Below the pieces are notes generated by a model. It did no database searches. It saw only the letters and a program-made list of their open reading frames with translations, and had not been told where the DNA came from. A DNA stretch of 64,000 nucleotides from Streptomyces sp. M41(2017) (lineage in GTDB: Bacteria; Actinomycetota; Actinomycetes; Streptomycetales; Streptomycetaceae). Where the stretch lies: the NCBI RefSeq assembly GCF_002078175.1, contig NZ_MWFK01000002.1, positions 2,232,001 through 2,296,000 on the forward strand. Direction: 5' to 3'. This document shows positions 8,093 to 16,402 of the stretch, piece by piece; the stretch's first letter is position 1, and each line of letters opens with the position of its first letter. The position numbers and the translations under genes are program-made.

Positions 8093-9280
8093 ATGCCTTC
8101 GTCCCCCCTGTCCCGTCGCCCCCGATGGCGCGTGCCGCTCGGCGCGCTGCTGGCCGCCGCCTGCCTGACCGGCGTCGTGTCCGCACCCGCCGGCGCGGAC
8201 ACCGCCGCATCGGCCGACCACGACCACGACCGGGCGCTGCGCAAGCAGCTCGACGACCTGGTGCGCAGCCCCGGCGGGCCGCCCGGTGTCATCGCCGTCC
8301 TGCGCCGGGGAGGCGACACCCGCATCGTGCGCTCCGGTGTGGCGGACATCGCGAGCGGGCGTCCGATCTCTCCCGACGACCACATGCGGATCGCCAGCAC
8401 GGCGAAGGCGTTCAGCGGCGCCGTCGCGCTGAGCCTGGTCGACAAGGGCGCGCTCCGGCTCGGCGACACCATCGGCCGCCGGCTGCCGTCGCTGCCGAAG
8501 AAGTGGGGCGCCGTGACGCTGCGCCAGCTCCTCAACCACACCAGCGGGCTGCCCGACTACACGCAGAGCCCCGAGTTCATCAAGATCCTCACCACCGATC
8601 CGCACCACCGCTTCGACTCCCGGCGCCTCCTCGACTACGTGGCCGGCGAACCGCTCCTGTTCCGTCCGGGGTCGCGGTACAACTACTCGAACTCCGACAA
8701 CATCGCGGTCGCGCTGATGGCCGAGGCGGCGACCGGCAAGCGCTACGAGGACCTGCTGCGCGGCCTCGTCTACCGCCCGCTCGGCCTGCGCGACACGAGC
8801 CTCCCGCAGGGCTACCGGCTGCCCGAGCCGTACATGCACGGCTACGACGTGGTGCCGCCCAACCCGCCGGAGGACATCAGCGAGGCGCTCGGCGCCTCGG
8901 GCGTCTGGGCGTCGGGCGGCATCGTCTCGACCCCCGCGGACATGACGCGTTTCGTCCGCGGCTACGCGAGCGGGTCCCTGATCTCCCCGGCCACCCTGCG
9001 CGAGCAGCGCCGCTGGGTCGACGGGGCGTCGGAGCCCGCTGGTCCCGGCAAGAACGCTGCGGGCGAGGCGATCTTCCGCTACACCACCCGCTGCGGCGTG
9101 GTCCTCGGCCACACCGGCAACTTCCCCGGCTACACCCAGCTGATCGCGGCGACGCCCGACGGCCGGCGGTCGCTGACGTTCTCCCTCACCACCCAGGTGA
9201 ACAAGGAGACCAAGCCGGAACTGCTGGAGAAGCTGCGCACGGTCGAGGAGAACTTCGTCTGCTCGCTGCTGCGGGACTGA
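8093..9280 (+). CDS. Secreted serine hydrolase, class C beta-lactamase/D-Ala-D-Ala carboxypeptidase family
   Basis: 395 residues. The N-terminus is a Sec signal peptide (basic MPSSPLSRRPRWR, a hydrophobic core, then cleavage near SAPAGA/DT at about residue 36). Catalytic motifs of the serine beta-lactamase fold are present: SxxK as STAK (in RIASTAKAF), YxN as YSN (in YNYSNSDN), and HTG (in LGHTGNFPGY) in place of KTG. Relatives include Streptomyces R61 DD-peptidase and esterases, so substrate (peptidoglycan stem peptide, ester or D-amino-acid peptide) is open. ATG at 8093 gives a proper signal peptide; longer upstream in-frame starts would bury it. Monocistronic. Confidence 0.88.
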   Translation: MPSSPLSRRPRWRVPLGALLAAACLTGVVSAPAGADTAASADHDHDRALRKQLDDLVRSPGGPPGVIAVLRRGGDTRIVRSGVADIASGRPISPDDHMRIASTAKAFSGAVALSLVDKGALRLGDTIGRRLPSLPKKWGAVTLRQLLNHTSGLPDYTQSPEFIKILTTDPHHRFDSRRLLDYVAGEPLLFRPGSRYNYSNSDNIAVALMAEAATGKRYEDLLRGLVYRPLGLRDTSLPQGYRLPEPYMHGYDVVPPNPPEDISEALGASGVWASGGIVSTPADMTRFVRGYASGSLISPATLREQRRWVDGASEPAGPGKNAAGEAIFRYTTRCGVVLGHTGNFPGYTQLIAATPDGRRSLTFSLTTQVNKETKPELLEKLRTVEENFVCSLLRD

Positions 9281-9353
9281 GGGCTCTCCGGCCCCGCGGA
9301 TACGGCAGTTGCCCGATCCCGGCGCGGTCGCCTTAGGACCACGATCACCTGCC

Positions 9354-10556
9354 ATGACATGGACAGGAGCGCGTGTTCTGGGTGACCGCGACGCCGGCCT
9401 GTATCTGGCCGCGGTGGTCGTCTCCGGCTTCGGGACGTCGGCGATGTGGCTGGTCTCGGGCATCTGGGTGAAGGACCTGACGGGCTCCGACGGGCTGGCG
9501 GCGCTCTGCGTCTTCGCCCTCTGGGCCCCCACACTCGTCGGCCCCGCGCTCGGCACCCTCGCCGACCGCACCCGCCGCCGCCCGCTGCTCCTCGCGACGA
9601 ACCTCCTGCTCGCCGCCCTGCTGCCCGTCCTGTACGCCGTGGACGGCCGGGGCGGCCTGTGGATCCTGTTCGGAGTCCTCCTGGTCTACGGCGCCGTCGG
9701 TGTCGTCCAGGACGCCGCCGAGTCCGCTCTGCTGGCCACGGCGCTCGACGGGCGTCTTCTCGGGGACTTCAACGGCCTGCGCATGACGGCCAACGAGGGC
9801 ATGAAGCTGGTGGCCCCGCTCGCCGGGGCGGGCCTCTACGCGGCGTACGGCGGACCGCGCGTCGCCCTGCTGGACGCGGCGACGTTCGCGCTGGCGGCGG
9901 GGGTGTACGCGCTGTTGCGGGTGCGTGAGACGCCGCCGTCGGGGCAGGCCGGACCCACCGGAAGCCTGCGGGCCCGGACCGCGGAGGGCGTCCGGCATCT
10001 GCGGTCGCATCCCGGTCTGTGGCCGCTGGTCCTCGCCGGCGGGACCACCATGCTCTTCGCCGGGATCAACGGCGCCACGGTGTACGCGGTGACGGAGGGG
10101 CTCGGTCACTCCCCCGCCTGGGTCGGGCTGCTGTACGTCGCCCAGGGCGCCGGGTCCGTGGCCGTGGGACTGGCGTCCGGGACGCTGCTGCGCAGGCTCG
10201 GCGAGCGGCGGTTCGCCGCCTGCGGGATCGCGCTCACCGCCGTCGCGGTGACCCTGCGGGCCGTTCCCCTGGACACGGTGGCGCTCGCCTGCAGTGTGGG
10301 GGTGGGGGTCGGGTTGCCGTGCGTACTCGTCGCGGCGTTCACGGCGGTGCAGCGGGAGACGCCGACGGAACTGCTGGGGCGGGCGTCCGCCTCGCTGAAC
10401 ACACTGCTGTACGCGCCCAACGCCGTCGGGCTCGCCCTCGGCGCGGGCCTGGTCGAACTCGTCGATCTCCGGGTCCTGTTGCCCGTGCTGGGCGTTGCCC
10501 GGCTCGTGACGCTGGGGCCACTCCTGCGGGGTGTCCCGACCGCGGTTCGGCGGTGA
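9354..10556 (+). CDS. MFS transporter
   Basis: 400 residues from ATG at 9354, with about 12 hydrophobic helices. The loop between helices 2 and 3 carries the MFS-type LADRTRRRP sequence. It resembles drug-efflux or macrolide-exporter-like MFS_1/MFS_3 members. The 74-nt gap after the serine hydrolase gene has room for its own promoter. An in-frame start at 9309 exists, but the added segment is non-hydrophobic and has no ribosome site. Substrate unknown. Confidence 0.85.
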   Translation: MTWTGARVLGDRDAGLYLAAVVVSGFGTSAMWLVSGIWVKDLTGSDGLAALCVFALWAPTLVGPALGTLADRTRRRPLLLATNLLLAALLPVLYAVDGRGGLWILFGVLLVYGAVGVVQDAAESALLATALDGRLLGDFNGLRMTANEGMKLVAPLAGAGLYAAYGGPRVALLDAATFALAAGVYALLRVRETPPSGQAGPTGSLRARTAEGVRHLRSHPGLWPLVLAGGTTMLFAGINGATVYAVTEGLGHSPAWVGLLYVAQGAGSVAVGLASGTLLRRLGERRFAACGIALTAVAVTLRAVPLDTVALACSVGVGVGLPCVLVAAFTAVQRETPTELLGRASASLNTLLYAPNAVGLALGAGLVELVDLRVLLPVLGVARLVTLGPLLRGVPTAVRR

Positions 10557-10580
10557 GCGCGCCGCGGTGACTCGCCCCCT

Positions 10581-10635
10581 CCGCCCCGCCCCGCCCCGTC
10601 CCGTCCCGTCCCGTCCCGTCCCGTCCCGTCCCGTC
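10581..10635. repeat. CCGCC/CCGTC pentanucleotide tandem repeat
   Basis: Three CCGCC units (10581-10595) are followed by eight uninterrupted CCGTC units (10596-10635), 11 pentamers in all. They sit between the MFS gene and the convergent unknown gene ending at 10698. A short tandem repeat this long may vary in copy number among strains. Confidence 0.85.
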
Positions 10636-10642
10636 CCCAGGT

Positions 10643-10685
10643 GCCCCGCCCCGGACCCCGCTCGTCAAACGCCGCCGGAGGGGCC
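10643..10685. repeat. Dispersed Streptomyces intergenic element, copy 1
   Basis: A conserved downstream sequence containing CCGCCCCGGACCCCGCT (10646-10662) and then a CGCCGCCGGAGGGGC segment. The same 17-bp core recurs at 20583-20599. Elements of this type recur after many Streptomyces genes and are thought to act as transcription-end or mRNA-stability signals. Confidence 0.6.
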
Positions 10686-10697
10686 GGATCCCCCGGG

Positions 10698-11864
10698 TCA
10701 CAGGCCTGCCAGTGCCTGCCTCACCCTCTCCAGATCCTGGTCCGAGGCCAGGCCCGCGTGATACAGCCGGAGTTCCGTCGCGCCCAGCTCCGCCGCGCGG
10801 GCCGCGTCCGTGGGGAGGGTGTCCGGGTGGCCGCCCATTCCGGACACCACGGTGAAGTTGGCGGCGAGGACCTTGCCGGGGGCGGCCGTCTCCGCGAACG
10901 GGGCGAGCAGGCCCGTCCCTCCGGTGCACGGGACGACCACGCCGTCCGCCACGGACAGGATGTGCCGCGGGTCGACGCCCGCGTTGGCGCCGCAGTGGAA
11001 GGAGACGGGGTCGGCGTGCAGCAGGATCTGGAAGCCCGCGGGGGCGGCGGAACGTACGGCCCGGACCGTCTCCTCCTGGAGCGAGCGGGCCGCCGTGTCC
11101 CGCCAGGCACGGGTGGCCGCGGCGGTCTCCGCGCCGAGGAGCTTCTCCACTCCGGCCCAGCCGCCGTCCGACGGGGCTCCGCGCCAGACCGGGCCCAGCG
11201 CGCTCCGCACGAAGGACGCCAGCTCCTCGGCGTCCAGGCCGTGCCGGTCGTACCCCTCGGCGCACGCGGCGCAGAAGCAGAGCGACATGAGGTAGTGGCC
11301 GGCGTCCCCGAGCGGCACGCCGCCGATCTTGTCGTGGGCGTGCAGATGGGCGAGTCCGTACCAGCCGAGCGACTCCAGCTCCGTACCGGCGGCGCCGGGG
11401 CGGACCGCGGCCTCCGCCGCCAGGTCGGTCAGGCAGGCGCGGGTGGCGGGCTGGGCGATGCAGGGAGCCCACGGGTAGCGGTCCCCGTAGGCGTTGACGA
11501 CGGAGGTCGACGGATGGTCCTCCCCCATACGGGAGTTGTGCGCGAGAACGACCCAGGTGTGCACGTCGAGCCCGGCGCCGGCGAGTGCCGCGGCGGCCTC
11601 GCCGTACGCGTCACCGGGCGCCCAGTCCCCGGCCGGGTAGGGGCGTGGGACGCGCTCCGCCCAGCGGGCCTCGTCCAACGGGTAGAGCACGGCGGCGTGT
11701 TCGGCCGTGACGACGCGGTGACGGGGATGGCGGGGGGTCAGCGCGCGGGTGGAGTGGTAGGCGGAGGCGAGCGTCACCTGGCGTACGCCGAGCGCGGCGG
11801 TCCGTGCGGCGGCCTCGGGGTCTCCGTTGACGTCCCACGGGTACAGGAACGCGGACGCCCTCAC
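10698..11864 (-). CDS. Unknown protein, putative TIM-barrel/glycoside-hydrolase-like
   Basis: 388 residues; I do not recognise a characterised family. The N-terminus (ASAFLYPWDVNGDPEAAART) and spaced beta-alpha motifs with exposed aromatic and acidic residues look like a TIM-barrel hydrolase. Near residue 213 is a CFCAACAEGY motif (CxCxxC), typical of a group of uncharacterised bacterial glycosyl-hydrolase-like proteins. The start is GTG at 11864, overlapping the stop of the 5-dehydro-4-deoxyglucarate dehydratase gene (GTGA), so it is co-translated with aldarate catabolism. A role in supplying or modifying uronates is inference. Confidence 0.7.
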   Translation of the reverse strand: MRASAFLYPWDVNGDPEAAARTAALGVRQVTLASAYHSTRALTPRHPRHRVVTAEHAAVLYPLDEARWAERVPRPYPAGDWAPGDAYGEAAAALAGAGLDVHTWVVLAHNSRMGEDHPSTSVVNAYGDRYPWAPCIAQPATRACLTDLAAEAAVRPGAAGTELESLGWYGLAHLHAHDKIGGVPLGDAGHYLMSLCFCAACAEGYDRHGLDAEELASFVRSALGPVWRGAPSDGGWAGVEKLLGAETAAATRAWRDTAARSLQEETVRAVRSAAPAGFQILLHADPVSFHCGANAGVDPRHILSVADGVVVPCTGGTGLLAPFAETAAPGKVLAANFTVVSGMGGHPDTLPTDAARAAELGATELRLYHAGLASDQDLERVRQALAGL

Positions 11865-12799
11865 ATCTCCTCCAGCAGCGCGTACCCGCGGTCGGTCAGC
11901 TGGGCGAGCTGCTTCACGTGGTCCTCGGTGGGCTCGTGCAGCGGGGGCCGCACCTCGCCGACGTCCAGTCCGCGCAGCCGCACCCCGGCCTTGACGAGGG
12001 CGACCGCGTAGCCGCGGCCCTGGGCCCGCAGGTCGACGAAGGGCCGGTAGAAGCCGTCCAGCAGCCGGTTCACCGTCGTGTCGTCGCCGGAGTTCAGCGC
12101 CCGGTGGAAGGCCAGGGCGATCTCGGGGGCGAAGCAGAAGACCGCCGAGGAGTAGAGCGTGATGCCCACACCCCGGTAGGCGAGTCCGGTCAGTTCGGCC
12201 GTCGGCAGACCGTTGAAGTAGAGGAAGTCGCCGGGCACCTCGCTGCGGACGGCGCTCACGGTCCGCTGGATCAGGTCCAGGTCGCCGAGGCCGTCCTTGA
12301 AGCCGATGATCCCGTCGGTGCGGGCGAGTTCGACGACGCTCTCGGGGGTGAACACGGCGTTGTCGCGCTGGTAGACGATGACGTCCAGGGAGGTGGCGGC
12401 GGCGACCTCCCGGTAGTGGCGCAGCAGTCCCTCCTGCCCGGCGACCACGAGGTAGGGCGGCATGGCGAGCAGTCCGTCGGCCCCGGCGGCCTCCGCGAGG
12501 CGGGCGTAGCGGACGGCGAGGGCGGTGCCGTATCCGGCGCCCGCGACCACCGGCACCCGTCCCGCGGTCGCCTCCACGGCGGTCCGCACGCAGGCCTCGA
12601 ACTCCTCCGGGGTGAGCGCGTGGAACTCGCCCGTGCCGCAGGCGGCGAAGACGGCAGCGGCTCCGGCCTCGACGCCGCGCCGCACGTGCTCCCGGTAGAC
12701 GTCGAGATCGACGGCGCCGTCGGGACCGTAGGCGGTGACGGGGAAGAACAGCGGGCCGCTGGGGATTTTCAGCCGGGCGGCGAGAGGGGCTGACGTCAC
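11861..12799 (-). CDS. kdgD: 5-dehydro-4-deoxyglucarate dehydratase (KdgD)
   Basis: 312 residues of the DHDPS/NAL superfamily. The Schiff-base lysine is K168 in IIGFKDGLGD and the catalytic tyrosine is Y143 in VIVYQRDN; both surroundings match 5-dehydro-4-deoxyglucarate dehydratases (EC 4.2.1.41) rather than DapA. The enzyme dehydrates and decarboxylates 5-keto-4-deoxy-D-glucarate to 2,5-dioxopentanoate (2-ketoglutarate semialdehyde), in glucarate/galactarate breakdown. It is transcribed divergently from a uronate dehydrogenase gene, which supports the oxidative uronate pathway. Glucarate/galactarate dehydratase and the semialdehyde dehydrogenase are not in the window. Confidence 0.88.
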   Translation of the reverse strand: MTSAPLAARLKIPSGPLFFPVTAYGPDGAVDLDVYREHVRRGVEAGAAAVFAACGTGEFHALTPEEFEACVRTAVEATAGRVPVVAGAGYGTALAVRYARLAEAAGADGLLAMPPYLVVAGQEGLLRHYREVAAATSLDVIVYQRDNAVFTPESVVELARTDGIIGFKDGLGDLDLIQRTVSAVRSEVPGDFLYFNGLPTAELTGLAYRGVGITLYSSAVFCFAPEIALAFHRALNSGDDTTVNRLLDGFYRPFVDLRAQGRGYAVALVKAGVRLRGLDVGEVRPPLHEPTEDHVKQLAQLTDRGYALLEEM

Positions 12800-12868
12800 G
12801 GACTCTCCCTAAAAAGGTGCCCACCGGGTGCACGCTTCTGATCCACGTCCATATTTCTGAACGCGCCC

Positions 12869-12898
12869 ACGCTAAGCCGCCACCTCCGGGCCGGTCAA
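12869..12898 (-). promoter_or_regulatory. Promoter of the kdgD operon
   Basis: Reading the minus strand: -35 TTGACC (12898-12893), an 18-bp spacer, and -10 TAGCGT (12874-12869). It lies about 70 bp upstream of kdgD. It mirrors the udh promoter, which also has a TTGAC hexamer, 18-bp spacing and TAGCGT. Confidence 0.65.
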
Positions 12899-12900
12899 GC

Positions 12901-12914
12901 GCGCAAACGCGCAA
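12901..12914. promoter_or_regulatory. Candidate operator between divergent kdgD and udh promoters
   Basis: Two GCGCAA half-sites in direct order (12901-12906 and 12909-12914) lie between the two -35 elements, 3 bp beyond the kdgD -35. They are placed to let one regulator control both sides. The regulator is unknown. Confidence 0.35.
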
Positions 12915-12947
12915 CACGGAGGCGGATTTCGCCCCTCCGCGCGACAC

Positions 12948-12977
12948 TTGACGCGGCACGTCGGCGATCCTTAGCGT
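12948..12977 (+). promoter_or_regulatory. Promoter of udh
   Basis: -35 TTGACG (12948-12953), 18-bp spacer, -10 TAGCGT (12972-12977). The predicted transcript starts near 12984 and leaves a leader of about 100 nt before the udh ATG. Confidence 0.65.
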
Positions 12978-13087
12978 GTCCACGGATGTGAATCTCGTAC
13001 ATGAATACGGTCGCCTGGCGGACCCCCGCCGGCCGTCCGACGGAGCCCTGGCCCCGGCCCACCGGCCCGCACCGAGGAGACCCCCGC

Positions 13088-13897
13088 ATGCCCGCTCCCC
13101 GCACCGTTCTGCTCACCGGCGCCGCCGGCGGACTCGGCACCCTGATGCGCGGGCTGCTGCCGCGGTACGGCTACGAGCTCCGACTGCTCGACATGCTCCC
13201 CGTCGAGGGCGAACCCGGCGCGATCACCGCCGACCTCGGGGACCGGGCCGCGCTGCGCGAGGCCGTACGGGGGGTCGACGCGATCGTGCACCTCGCGGGG
13301 ATCTCCCTGGAGGCCTCCTTCGACAAGATCCTCAAGGCCAACATCGAGGGGACGTACAACCTGTACGAGGCGGCGCGTGAGGAGGGCGTACGCCGGATCG
13401 TCTTCGCCTCCTCCAACCACGCGGTGGGTTTCACCCCGCGCCCGCAGGGTGACGATCCGCTGATCCCGGTCGACACCCCCCGCCGCCCGGACACCTTCTA
13501 CGGCCTGTCCAAGTCGTTCGGCGAGGACCTCGCCCAGCTGTACTGGGACAAGCACGGCCTGGAGACCGTCTCGGTGCGGATCGGCTCCTGTTTCGCCGAG
13601 CCCACCAGCGTGCGCATGCTGTCGGTCTGGATGAGCCCCGAGGACGGTGCCCGTCTCCTCCACGCCGCCCTCACCGCCGAGGGCGTGGAACACACCGTCG
13701 TCTACGGCTCCTCCGCCAACACGCGCCTGTGGTGGGACCTCTCGACCGCCCGGGCCCTCGGCTACGAGCCGCGCGACGACTCCGAACCGTACGCCGAGAA
13801 GCTCATCGCCGAACAGGGCGATCTCGACCCGGACAACCCGGACCACGCCCACCTGGGCGGCCACTTCACCACGCACCCGCCGATCTGGCCGTACTGA
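13088..13897 (+). CDS. udh: NAD-dependent uronate dehydrogenase
   Basis: 269 residues, a short-chain (extended) dehydrogenase. The Rossmann glycines are in TGAAGGLG (10-17) and the catalytic YxxxK is Y138-K142 (YGLSK), with serines in FASSNHAV (107-114). Length and the HLAGISLEASFDKILKAN stretch match uronate dehydrogenases, which oxidise D-galacturonate/D-glucuronate to the aldarolactone with NAD. ATG at 13088 follows a GAGGAG ribosome site. It is divergent from kdgD; together they cover the first and a late step of the oxidative uronate route. Confidence 0.88.
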   Translation: MPAPRTVLLTGAAGGLGTLMRGLLPRYGYELRLLDMLPVEGEPGAITADLGDRAALREAVRGVDAIVHLAGISLEASFDKILKANIEGTYNLYEAAREEGVRRIVFASSNHAVGFTPRPQGDDPLIPVDTPRRPDTFYGLSKSFGEDLAQLYWDKHGLETVSVRIGSCFAEPTSVRMLSVWMSPEDGARLLHAALTAEGVEHTVVYGSSANTRLWWDLSTARALGYEPRDDSEPYAEKLIAEQGDLDPDNPDHAHLGGHFTTHPPIWPY

Positions 13898-13920
13898 CAC
13901 GGCGACCGGCAGGCGACACG

Positions 13921-13949
13921 GCGGGCGGGCACCGAACGGGCCCGCCCGC
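13921..13949 (+). terminator. Terminator after udh
   Basis: A 10-bp GC stem (13921-13930 with 13940-13949) closed by a 9-nt loop, 23 nt after the udh stop and followed by a pyrimidine-rich tail. Confidence 0.7.
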
Positions 13950-14169
13950 TTCCCTGTTCGGGCACGGACCCTGCCCGATCACACCCCTCCCCGCGCTCCG
14001 CCCCAGGTCGACCGCCGATGACGGTGAGGCCGAACGGGCGCAGCCGGGCAGGATCGGGCAGCTGACAGGCCTGGTCAGTGACCGGCACCCGCTGTAGAAC
14101 TTCCCTGAAGGGCTCCACCGGGCCCGAACGGGCACTGCGCGACGGAGCGCGAGGGAGCGGGTGAGAGCC

Positions 14170-14940
14170 ATGACGGCCATGACGGCGGAAGAACGGCAGC
14201 GCGAGATCGTCCGGGTCGCGCGCCGCACGGGCTCGGTCGACGTCACGGAACTCGCCGTCACCCTGGGCGTCGCGAAGGAGACCGTCCGGCGCGATCTGCG
14301 CACCCTGGAGGACCACGGCCTGGTACGCCGCACACACGGCGGCGCCTACCCGGTGGAGAGCGCCGGCTTCGAGACCACGCTCGCCTTCCGCACCACCAGC
14401 CATGTACCCGAGAAGCGCCGGATCGCCGCCGCCGCGGCCGAACTGCTCGGGGACGCCGAGACCGTCTTCGTCGACGAGGGCTTCACCCCGCAGCTCATCG
14501 CCGAGGCGCTCCCCCGGGACCGGCAGCTGACCGTGGTCACCGCCTCCCTCGCCACCGCGGGCGCACTCGCCGAGGCCGAGAACACCAGCGTGCTGCTGCT
14601 CGGCGGCCGGGTCCGGCCCGGCACCCTCGCCACCGTCGACCACTGGACGACGAAGATGCTCGCCGGCTTCGTCATCGACCTGGCCTTCATCGGCGCCAAC
14701 GGCATCTCCCGCGAACACGGCCTCACCACCCCCGACCCGGCCGTCAGCGAGGTCAAGGCGCAGGCGATCAGGGCGTCCCGGCGCACCGTCTTCGCCGGCG
14801 TGCACACCAAGTTCGGCGCCGTCAGCTTCTGCCGGTTCGCCGACATCAGCGCCCTGGAGGCGATCGTCACGAGCACGCTGCTCCCGGCGTCCGAGGCGCA
14901 CCGCTACTCGCTGCAGGGCCCCCAGGTCATCCGCGTCTGA
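14170..14940 (+). CDS. DeoR/GlpR-family transcriptional regulator
   Basis: 256 residues from ATG at 14170. The N-terminal DeoR helix-turn-helix is at about 22-52 (LAVTLGVAKETVRRDLRTLE), with the following RTHGGAY signature. The C-terminal DeoR sensor domain (about 75-235) contains FVDEGFTPQL and GANGIS segments and usually binds a phosphorylated sugar. It precedes an ABC importer and polyol-type dehydrogenase operon, which it probably represses. Start is uncertain: GTG at 14161 is also in frame, but the AGGGAG at 14152 is only 3 nt from it. Confidence 0.87.
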   Translation: MTAMTAEERQREIVRVARRTGSVDVTELAVTLGVAKETVRRDLRTLEDHGLVRRTHGGAYPVESAGFETTLAFRTTSHVPEKRRIAAAAAELLGDAETVFVDEGFTPQLIAEALPRDRQLTVVTASLATAGALAEAENTSVLLLGGRVRPGTLATVDHWTTKMLAGFVIDLAFIGANGISREHGLTTPDPAVSEVKAQAIRASRRTVFAGVHTKFGAVSFCRFADISALEAIVTSTLLPASEAHRYSLQGPQVIRV

Positions 14941-15031
14941 CAACCGAACGCCCCCGCTCCACCTCCATCCCTCCGGGGTACCCCCATGCCTCGCACCGCC
15001 CGTTGTCTCCCCATTCCTCCAGGAGTGATCC

Positions 15032-16402
15032 ATGCGAACCCCGAGCCGACGGAGGCCGCGCGCACTGCTCGTCGCGGCCGCCGCAGGGACGCTGCTCACC
15101 CCGCTCCTCTCCGGCTGCTGGGCCGGAGCGGGCGGGGCGGGCTCCGGCGGGAACTCCATCAACGTCCTGATGGTGAACAACCCGCAGATGGTCGAGCTGC
15201 AGAAGCTCACCAAGGCCCACTTCACCAAGGACACCGGCATCAAGGTGAACTTCACCGTGCTGCCGGAGAACGACGTCCGCGACAAGATCAGCCAGGACTT
15301 CGCCAACCAGGCCGGCCAGTACGACGTCGCCACGCTGTCCAACTACGAGATACCGATCTACGCCCGCAACGGCTGGCTGCACGAGATGGACTCCTACGTC
15401 GCGAAGGACGGCGCGTACGACGAGCAGGACATCCTCAAGCCCATGCGGCAGTCGCTGACCGCCGACGACGGCAAGCTCTACGGGCAGCCGTTCTACGGTG
15501 AGTCGTCCTTCCTCATGTACCGCAAGGACGTGTTCGCCGCGAAGGGCCTGAAGATGCCCGCGCACCCCACCTGGCAGCAGGTCGGCGACCTCGCGGCGAA
15601 GGCGGACGGCGCCGAGTCGGGCATGAAGGGCATCTGCCTGCGCGGCCTGCCCGGCTGGGGCGAGATCATGGCCCCGCTCACCACCGTCGTGAACACCTTC
15701 GGCGGCACCTGGTTCGACAAGGACTGGCAAGCCCGCCTGGACTCACCCGAGTTCGAGAAGGCCACCAAGTTCTACGTGGACCTCGTCCGGGAGCACGGCG
15801 AGTCCGGCGCCGCCCAGGCCGGCTTCGCCGAGTGCCTCAACAACATGACGCAGGGCAAGACCGCCATGTGGTACGACGCCACCTCCGCCGCGGGCCTGCT
15901 GGAGGCCAAGGACTCCCCGGTCAAGGGCAAGCTCGGCTACGTCCCCGCCCCGGTCGAGAAGACGAAGTCCTCCGGCTGGCTCTACACCTGGGCCTGGGGC
16001 ATGCAGAAGGCCTCGCACAACTCGGACAAGGCCTGGAAGTTCGTCTCCTGGGCCTCCAGCAAACAGTACGAGCAACTCGTCGGGGACACCGCCGGCTGGT
16101 CGGACGTACCGGCGGGCAAGCGCGCCTCCACGTACACCAACGCCGCCTACCGCGAGGAGGCCGCGGCCTTCCAGGACATGACCCGCGAGGCCATCGAGGG
16201 CGCCCGGCCCAAGGACCCCGGCGTGCAGCCGCGCCCCGCTCCCGGCATCCAGTTCGTCGGCATCCCCGAGTTCACCGACCTGGGCACCAAGGTCTCGCAG
16301 GAGATCAGCGCGGCCATCGCCGGACGCCAGTCCGTCGACGCGGCCCTGAGCAAGTCCCAGAAACTCGCCGAGAAGATCTCCAAGGAGTACGAGGGACGAT
16401 GA
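15032..16402 (+). CDS. Extracellular sugar/polyol-binding lipoprotein of ABC transporter
   Basis: 456 residues. The N-terminus is a lipoprotein signal peptide: RRRPR, a hydrophobic stretch, and lipobox LLSGC with C29 as the lipidation site. The rest is a family 1 solute-binding fold with mature motifs like those of mannitol/sorbitol (SmoE-like) binding proteins, for example YDVATLSNYEIPIYARNGWL. It captures substrate outside the membrane for the two permeases downstream. The ATG follows an AGGAGTG ribosome site, and the stop overlaps the first permease start (ATGA). Polyol specificity is an inference from relatives and the operon's dehydrogenase. Confidence 0.88.
   Translation: MRTPSRRRPRALLVAAAAGTLLTPLLSGCWAGAGGAGSGGNSINVLMVNNPQMVELQKLTKAHFTKDTGIKVNFTVLPENDVRDKISQDFANQAGQYDVATLSNYEIPIYARNGWLHEMDSYVAKDGAYDEQDILKPMRQSLTADDGKLYGQPFYGESSFLMYRKDVFAAKGLKMPAHPTWQQVGDLAAKADGAESGMKGICLRGLPGWGEIMAPLTTVVNTFGGTWFDKDWQARLDSPEFEKATKFYVDLVREHGESGAAQAGFAECLNNMTQGKTAMWYDATSAAGLLEAKDSPVKGKLGYVPAPVEKTKSSGWLYTWAWGMQKASHNSDKAWKFVSWASSKQYEQLVGDTAGWSDVPAGKRASTYTNAAYREEAAAFQDMTREAIEGARPKDPGVQPRPAPGIQFVGIPEFTDLGTKVSQEISAAIAGRQSVDAALSKSQKLAEKISKEYEGR

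Noticed and set aside
14062..14078. CTGAC-N7-GTCAG as the operator of the DeoR regulator
   Set aside because: Half-sites are only 5 bp, DeoR operators are poorly predictable, and no promoter at a fitting distance was found.
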